Origin: Asanoa sp. WMMD1127 | GTDB taxonomy: Bacteria; Actinomycetota; Actinomycetes; Mycobacteriales; Micromonosporaceae | Length of the DNA stretch: 64,000 bases | NCBI RefSeq assembly: GCF_029626225.1 | Contig: NZ_JARUBP010000001.1 | Span: 2,542,001-2,606,000 of the forward strand | Direction of reading: 5' to 3' | In this document: in pieces, positions 60,786 to 64,000 of the stretch | How the letters are laid out: each line of letters begins with the position of its first letter | How positions within the stretch are numbered: position 1 is the first letter of the stretch | Translations under genes and position numbers: made by a program | Notes under the pieces: generated by a model | The model's input: the letters and a program-made list of their open reading frames with translations, nothing else | Database searches by the model: none | What the model was told of the DNA's origin: nothing

Positions 60786-61418
60786 TCAGGATGCGGGTGT
60801 GCGGAGCCGGTGCCAGCGGGCCAGCAGGCCGCCTTCGGTCGACACTTCCTCGCTGGTCATCGCATATCCGATGTGGTCACGCCACGCGCCGTCGATGTGC
60901 ATGTAGCGCGGGTGGTAGGCCTCTTCGCGGAATCCGAGCTTCTCGACGACCCGCCGGGACGGCTTGTTCTCGGGTCGGATGTTGACTTCGATGCGGTGCA
61001 GGCCGCCATAGCGGAACGCGTGGTCGACCACGAGGGCCAGTGCGGTGGGTATCACACCGCGCCCCGCGACCCGGCCGTCGACCCAATAGCCCACATAGGC
61101 CGAACAGAACGCCCGGCGTACGACGTTGCCGAGGTTGATGTGGCCGACGAACCGATCCTCGAGGCACACGGCGAACGGCATGCTCTCGCCGCGCCGGGCC
61201 GACTTGCGCTGGTCACGGTGGACGAAGCGGTACGCCGCGACGGAGTTGAGCTCGTTCCAGTCGCCCGGCGCCGACGGCTCCCACGGCGCCAGCCACGCCC
61301 GGTTGGCCCGGCGCACCTCCGACCAGGCCGCCGCGTCGGAGCGGCGGTAGGGGCGCAGCAGGACGGGCCCGTCGCGGAGCACGGCGGGCCAACCCGGAGC
61401 GGCGCCGAACGTCATCAC
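60786..61418 (-). CDS. rimJ: RimJ-like GNAT acetyltransferase
   Basis: 210 residues. GPVLLRPYRRSDAAAWSEVRRANRAWLAPWEPS at the start (in part), and the acetyl-CoA site GRGVIPTALALVVDHA near 126-141, then NIRPENKPSRRVVEKLGF. RimJ acetylates the N-terminus of S5, but homologues have wider substrates. Start GTG 61418 or ATG 61415, overlapping the upstream gene by four or one base. Third gene of the galU operon. A 127-base gap before the next gene leaves room for a promoter of its own. Confidence 0.9.
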   Translation of the reverse strand: MMTFGAAPGWPAVLRDGPVLLRPYRRSDAAAWSEVRRANRAWLAPWEPSAPGDWNELNSVAAYRFVHRDQRKSARRGESMPFAVCLEDRFVGHINLGNVVRRAFCSAYVGYWVDGRVAGRGVIPTALALVVDHAFRYGGLHRIEVNIRPENKPSRRVVEKLGFREEAYHPRYMHIDGAWRDHIGYAMTSEEVSTEGGLLARWHRLRTPAS

Positions 61419-62689
61419 TTCCGTCTGTCCAGCAGCAGAACATCCACAGTGGAGCCGGCGGCGGCCGTGGTGACCCGCTCACCGAGCACCACGAGGCCGT
61501 TGGCCTCCATCAGACCGGACAGGGTGTAGGGGCCACCGTGCAGCGGCTGCACGGTGTAGCCGCCGCCGCGGCGTTCGGCGACGTGGGCCGGGCGGAACTC
61601 GCGCAGGCCGGCCGGCGAGGTCACCGTGTCGAGCAGGTGGGCCCGGACGCTCGGCCGGAACACCGGCTCGGCGCCGGACAGCAGCTGGATCGCCGGGCGC
61701 GCCAGCACCTCGAAACCGATCAGCGCCGCGCCGGGGTCACCGGGCAGGCAGACCACGGGCACCTCCTCCGCGCCGACCGTGCCGAAGCCAAGAGTGGTGC
61801 CAGGGTAGAGCGCGACCTCGGTGAACGCCACGGGTCCGGCGCGCCCGCCGTCGCGCCGGGACAGGATGCGGCGCACCATGTCACCAGGCCCGGTGCCGGT
61901 GCCGCCGGTGGTGAGGATCAGGTCGGCCCGCAGCGTCTGGTCCTCGAGCAGCGCCCGCAGGCCCTCGGGGTCGTCGTCGCAGATGCCGACGCGGTAGGCC
62001 AGCGCGCCCACCTCGGCCGCCGCCGCGGTCAGCGCGTGCGAGTTGGCGTCGACGACCTGCCCAGGCTGGCTGCCCCGCCCGACCTCGACCAGCTCGTCGC
62101 CGGTCGCGATGATGACGACCCGCGGGCTGGACCGCACCACCACGTGCCCGATGCCGGTGGCGGCGAACGCCGCGACCAGGGCCGGCGTGATGGTCGAGCC
62201 GGCCCGGGCCAGGACGGACCCGGCGGCCAGCTCGTCGCCGGCGCGGCGCAGGCCGGAGCCCCGCTTCGGCGGATGGAAGATCTCGACCGCGGCCATGCCC
62301 TGGTCGGTCCAGCTGATCGGGACGACGACGTCGGCACCGCCGGGCAGCGGGGCGCCGGCCGCGACCGAGAAGCAGGTCGACGGCGTCAGCCGCACGGGCC
62401 GCCAGCTCGACGCGGACAGGTCGCCGATCACGTTGAGCCGCACCGGCGTGCCGCGGCCCGCGGTGGACACGTCCTCCCAGCGCGCCGCGTAGCCGTCGAT
62501 CGCCGCCAGGTCGAACGCCGGGAAGGCGTGCGGCGCCACGACGTCCTGCGCGAGCACGTTGCCGTACGCCTGCGTCAGTTCGAGGTCGAGCGGGGGAAGC
62601 GCGCGCAGCCGCCGCAGCGCGCTGCCGAGATAGTCGGCCAGCGGCGTCAGCTCTCTGGCGGCCACCTCCGCGTCGGCTGTCTGGGTCAT
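61415..62689 (-). CDS. MoeA/gephyrin-like protein (Glp type)
   Basis: 424 residues of the MoeA fold: domain with AQDVVAPHAFPAFDLAAIDGYA (in part, about 49-70), PITPALVA-like ITPALVAAFAATGIG, SPRVVIIATGDELVEVG (about 184-200), ILTTGGTGTGPGD and PGDPGAALIGFEVLA. In E. coli MoeA inserts molybdate into molybdopterin. In Corynebacterium the copy in this operon, Glp, instead acts in cell division with the membrane protein GLPR. Gene order (galU - moeA - rimJ - membrane protein) favours the Glp type. No other molybdenum cofactor gene is present here. Confidence 0.88.
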   Translation of the reverse strand: MTQTADAEVAARELTPLADYLGSALRRLRALPPLDLELTQAYGNVLAQDVVAPHAFPAFDLAAIDGYAARWEDVSTAGRGTPVRLNVIGDLSASSWRPVRLTPSTCFSVAAGAPLPGGADVVVPISWTDQGMAAVEIFHPPKRGSGLRRAGDELAAGSVLARAGSTITPALVAAFAATGIGHVVVRSSPRVVIIATGDELVEVGRGSQPGQVVDANSHALTAAAAEVGALAYRVGICDDDPEGLRALLEDQTLRADLILTTGGTGTGPGDMVRRILSRRDGGRAGPVAFTEVALYPGTTLGFGTVGAEEVPVVCLPGDPGAALIGFEVLARPAIQLLSGAEPVFRPSVRAHLLDTVTSPAGLREFRPAHVAERRGGGYTVQPLHGGPYTLSGLMEANGLVVLGERVTTAAAGSTVDVLLLDRRK

Positions 62690-63636
62690 GAGCCCCCCGC
62701 TTGGACGAACTCCTCGAGCCAGGACCGGAACGCCGGCCCCAGGTCTTCACGCTGGCACGCGATCTGCACGACGGCCTGCAGGTAGCCCAACGGCATGCCC
62801 GTGTCGTAGCGGGTGCCGCGGTAGACGATGCCGTGCACCGGGGTGCCCTCGTCGAGCAGCGTCTGCATCGCGTCGGTCAGCTGGATCTCGCCGCCGCTGC
62901 CGGGCTTGGTGTTGCGAATGGTCTCGAAGATCTTCCCGGGCAGCACGTAGCGGCCCAGGACGGCGAGGTTGCTCGGGGCGTCCTCCGGCGACGGCTTCTC
63001 GACCAGGCCGGTGACCTTGACGATCTCGGCGCCGGGCACCAGGTCGGGATCCGCCGGCTCCACCGACGCGATGCCGTAGCGCTTGACCTCTTCCCGCGGC
63101 ACCTCCAGGAACGCCAGCACGATGCCGCCGGTCTGCGCCTGCAGGTCGAGCATCGCCGGCAGCAGCGGCTCGGACTCGTCGACGAACTCGTCACCGAGCA
63201 GCACCGCGAACGGCTCGTCGCCGACGTGCGAGTCGCCCATCCCGACCGCGTGCCCGAGCCCGAGCGGCTCGCCCTGGCGGCAGGTGTAGATCTCGGCGAG
63301 CTCGGCGGGCTTGCGCACCGCCGCGAGGCGCTCCGCGTCGCCCTTCTCCTCGAGCCGACTCTCCAGGTAGGGCTGGCGGTCGAAGTGGTCGACCATGGAC
63401 GTCTTGCCGCGGCCGGTCACGAGCAGGATGTCGCGGATGCCGGCGGCCGCCGCCTCTTCGACGATGTATTGCAGGACCGGCCGGTCGACGACGGGCAACA
63501 GCTCCTTGGGTACGGCCTTCGTCGCGGGCAGGAACCGGGTGGCGAGGCCGGCGGCCGGGATGACCGCCTTCACCGCGCGCCGGCGCTTTTCGGTCGACGG
63601 GGAGGGCGGTCGTGGGGTCGCGGGCTCGTCCGACAT
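62686..63636 (-). CDS. galU: UTP-glucose-1-phosphate uridylyltransferase
   Basis: 316 residues. The N-terminal AVIPAAGLATRFLPATKAVPKELL (in part) carries the nucleotide-binding signature, with MDKP-like VVDRPVLQYIVEEA and later FAVLLGDEFVDE and GLVEKPSPEDAPSN. It makes UDP-glucose for cell-wall polymers and trehalose. Stop overlaps the moeA-like start by four bases; first gene of the operon. Confidence 0.95.
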   Translation of the reverse strand: MSDEPATPRPPSPSTEKRRRAVKAVIPAAGLATRFLPATKAVPKELLPVVDRPVLQYIVEEAAAAGIRDILLVTGRGKTSMVDHFDRQPYLESRLEEKGDAERLAAVRKPAELAEIYTCRQGEPLGLGHAVGMGDSHVGDEPFAVLLGDEFVDESEPLLPAMLDLQAQTGGIVLAFLEVPREEVKRYGIASVEPADPDLVPGAEIVKVTGLVEKPSPEDAPSNLAVLGRYVLPGKIFETIRNTKPGSGGEIQLTDAMQTLLDEGTPVHGIVYRGTRYDTGMPLGYLQAVVQIACQREDLGPAFRSWLEEFVQAGGS

Positions 63637-63645
63637 TCCGCGAGA

Positions 63646-64000
63646 CTATCCGCCCCTCGTCTGTCGCGGTGGCTGCGTCCCGCTTGACGCGCCGCCAGCA
63701 GGTCGGATCGGTTCGCCACCCCCGGCCCGGGGCAGGTTGTCGTCGGGTGGAACGCCTCCCGCGGCCACCGGAATCTCGGCCACCAGGGTGCCGCCGCCGG
63801 GCGCCGTGCGGAAGCCGTCGCGGCCCGCCGCCTTGGCCGCGTAGAGCGCGTCGTCGGCCGCGTCGAGCACGGCCTGCGCGGTCGCGGCGTGCGACGGGAA
63901 CACCGCGACTCCAATGGAGACGGTCACGTCGATGCCGGCGGCGCCGTCGATGTCGAACGGCTCGTCGCGGACGGCGGCACCGAGCCGGCGGGCCACGATG
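63646..64000 (-). CDS. C-terminal part of a GGDEF (diguanylate cyclase) protein, truncated by the window
   Basis: The frame runs off the right edge; 117 residues are visible. DVTVSIGVAVFPSHAATAQAVLDAADDALYAAKAAGRDGF (in part) is the C-terminal third of a GGDEF domain. A Pro/Gly-rich tail of about 50 residues follows. The GGDEF motif itself lies outside the window, so activity cannot be judged. The stop is ten bases before the galU start region. Confidence 0.88.
   Translation of the reverse strand, partial: IVARRLGAAVRDEPFDIDGAAGIDVTVSIGVAVFPSHAATAQAVLDAADDALYAAKAAGRDGFRTAPGGGTLVAEIPVAAGGVPPDDNLPRAGGGEPIRPAGGASSGTQPPRQTRGG

Overview
The window is very G+C-rich actinobacterial DNA with short spacers, many GTG/TTG starts and many 1-20 bp gene overlaps. 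The gene set points to Actinomycetota, most probably the family Micromonosporaceae (inference from gene content; no marker here fixes the genus). Markers include KorAB, a FolP2-like protein next to tag, DUF3117, TatB/HtrA, an Rv2578c-type radical SAM protein with an intein, and a galU-moeA/glp-rimJ-membrane protein operon. I see no prophage, insertion sequence, CRISPR array or rRNA. One tRNA gene (Ala, CGC) is present.

Layout. 0-15 kb: end of an unidentified gene, a secreted ExeM-like nuclease, a double GNAT protein, a membrane-anchored lytic transglycosylase, an FmdB zinc ribbon protein, a large cyclase-ATPase-TPR signalling protein, a two-helix K+ channel with RCK domains, the 2-oxoacid:ferredoxin oxidoreductase korAB, and a secreted repeat-domain protein. 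15-29 kb: a block whose order follows M. tuberculosis Rv1207-Rv1232c (FolP2-like, DivIVA-like, tag, DUF3117, O-methyltransferase, HtrA, TatB, Mrp, DUF1003, MgtE-N/CBS). It has an orphan nuoA beside it and the usual sigE-rseA pair missing, and it is interrupted by a paaG/paaX-type pair and a leucyl aminopeptidase. 29-42 kb: PhzF, a PadR-controlled membrane protein, HAD hydrolase, EamA transporter, two SDR enzymes, a CitE-like lyase, two DUF4190 proteins, an acyl-CoA dehydrogenase, an MFS transporter, a GNAT protein, a CoA-binding protein and a PH-like membrane protein. 42-46 kb: a two-component system with a PepSY target protein carrying a poly-Asp tail; a shared 11-bp-spaced direct repeat precedes both the regulator gene and the PepSY gene. 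46-55 kb: nucleotidyltransferase, RecB-like nuclease, MarC, PHP phosphoesterase, SigE-family sigma factor with its membrane partner, PH-domain protein, DUF6758, SpoU methyltransferase and MaoC hydratase.

55-60 kb is the most unusual part. Thioredoxin has a SigR-type promoter. A radical SAM gene has an SOS-like box and an intein inserted exactly before the third cluster cysteine. An AbiEi/AbiEii-type toxin-antitoxin pair has a 16-bp-arm operator over a leaderless promoter, and the toxin 3' end runs into a tRNA-Ala gene on the other strand. 60-64 kb: an operon galU - gephyrin-like moeA - rimJ - membrane protein matching the Glp/GLPR (SepX-related) cell-division module, then the end of a GGDEF protein.

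Several genes appear to be transcribed without a leader: a TANNNT hexamer lies 6-8 bases before the start codon of at least nine genes.
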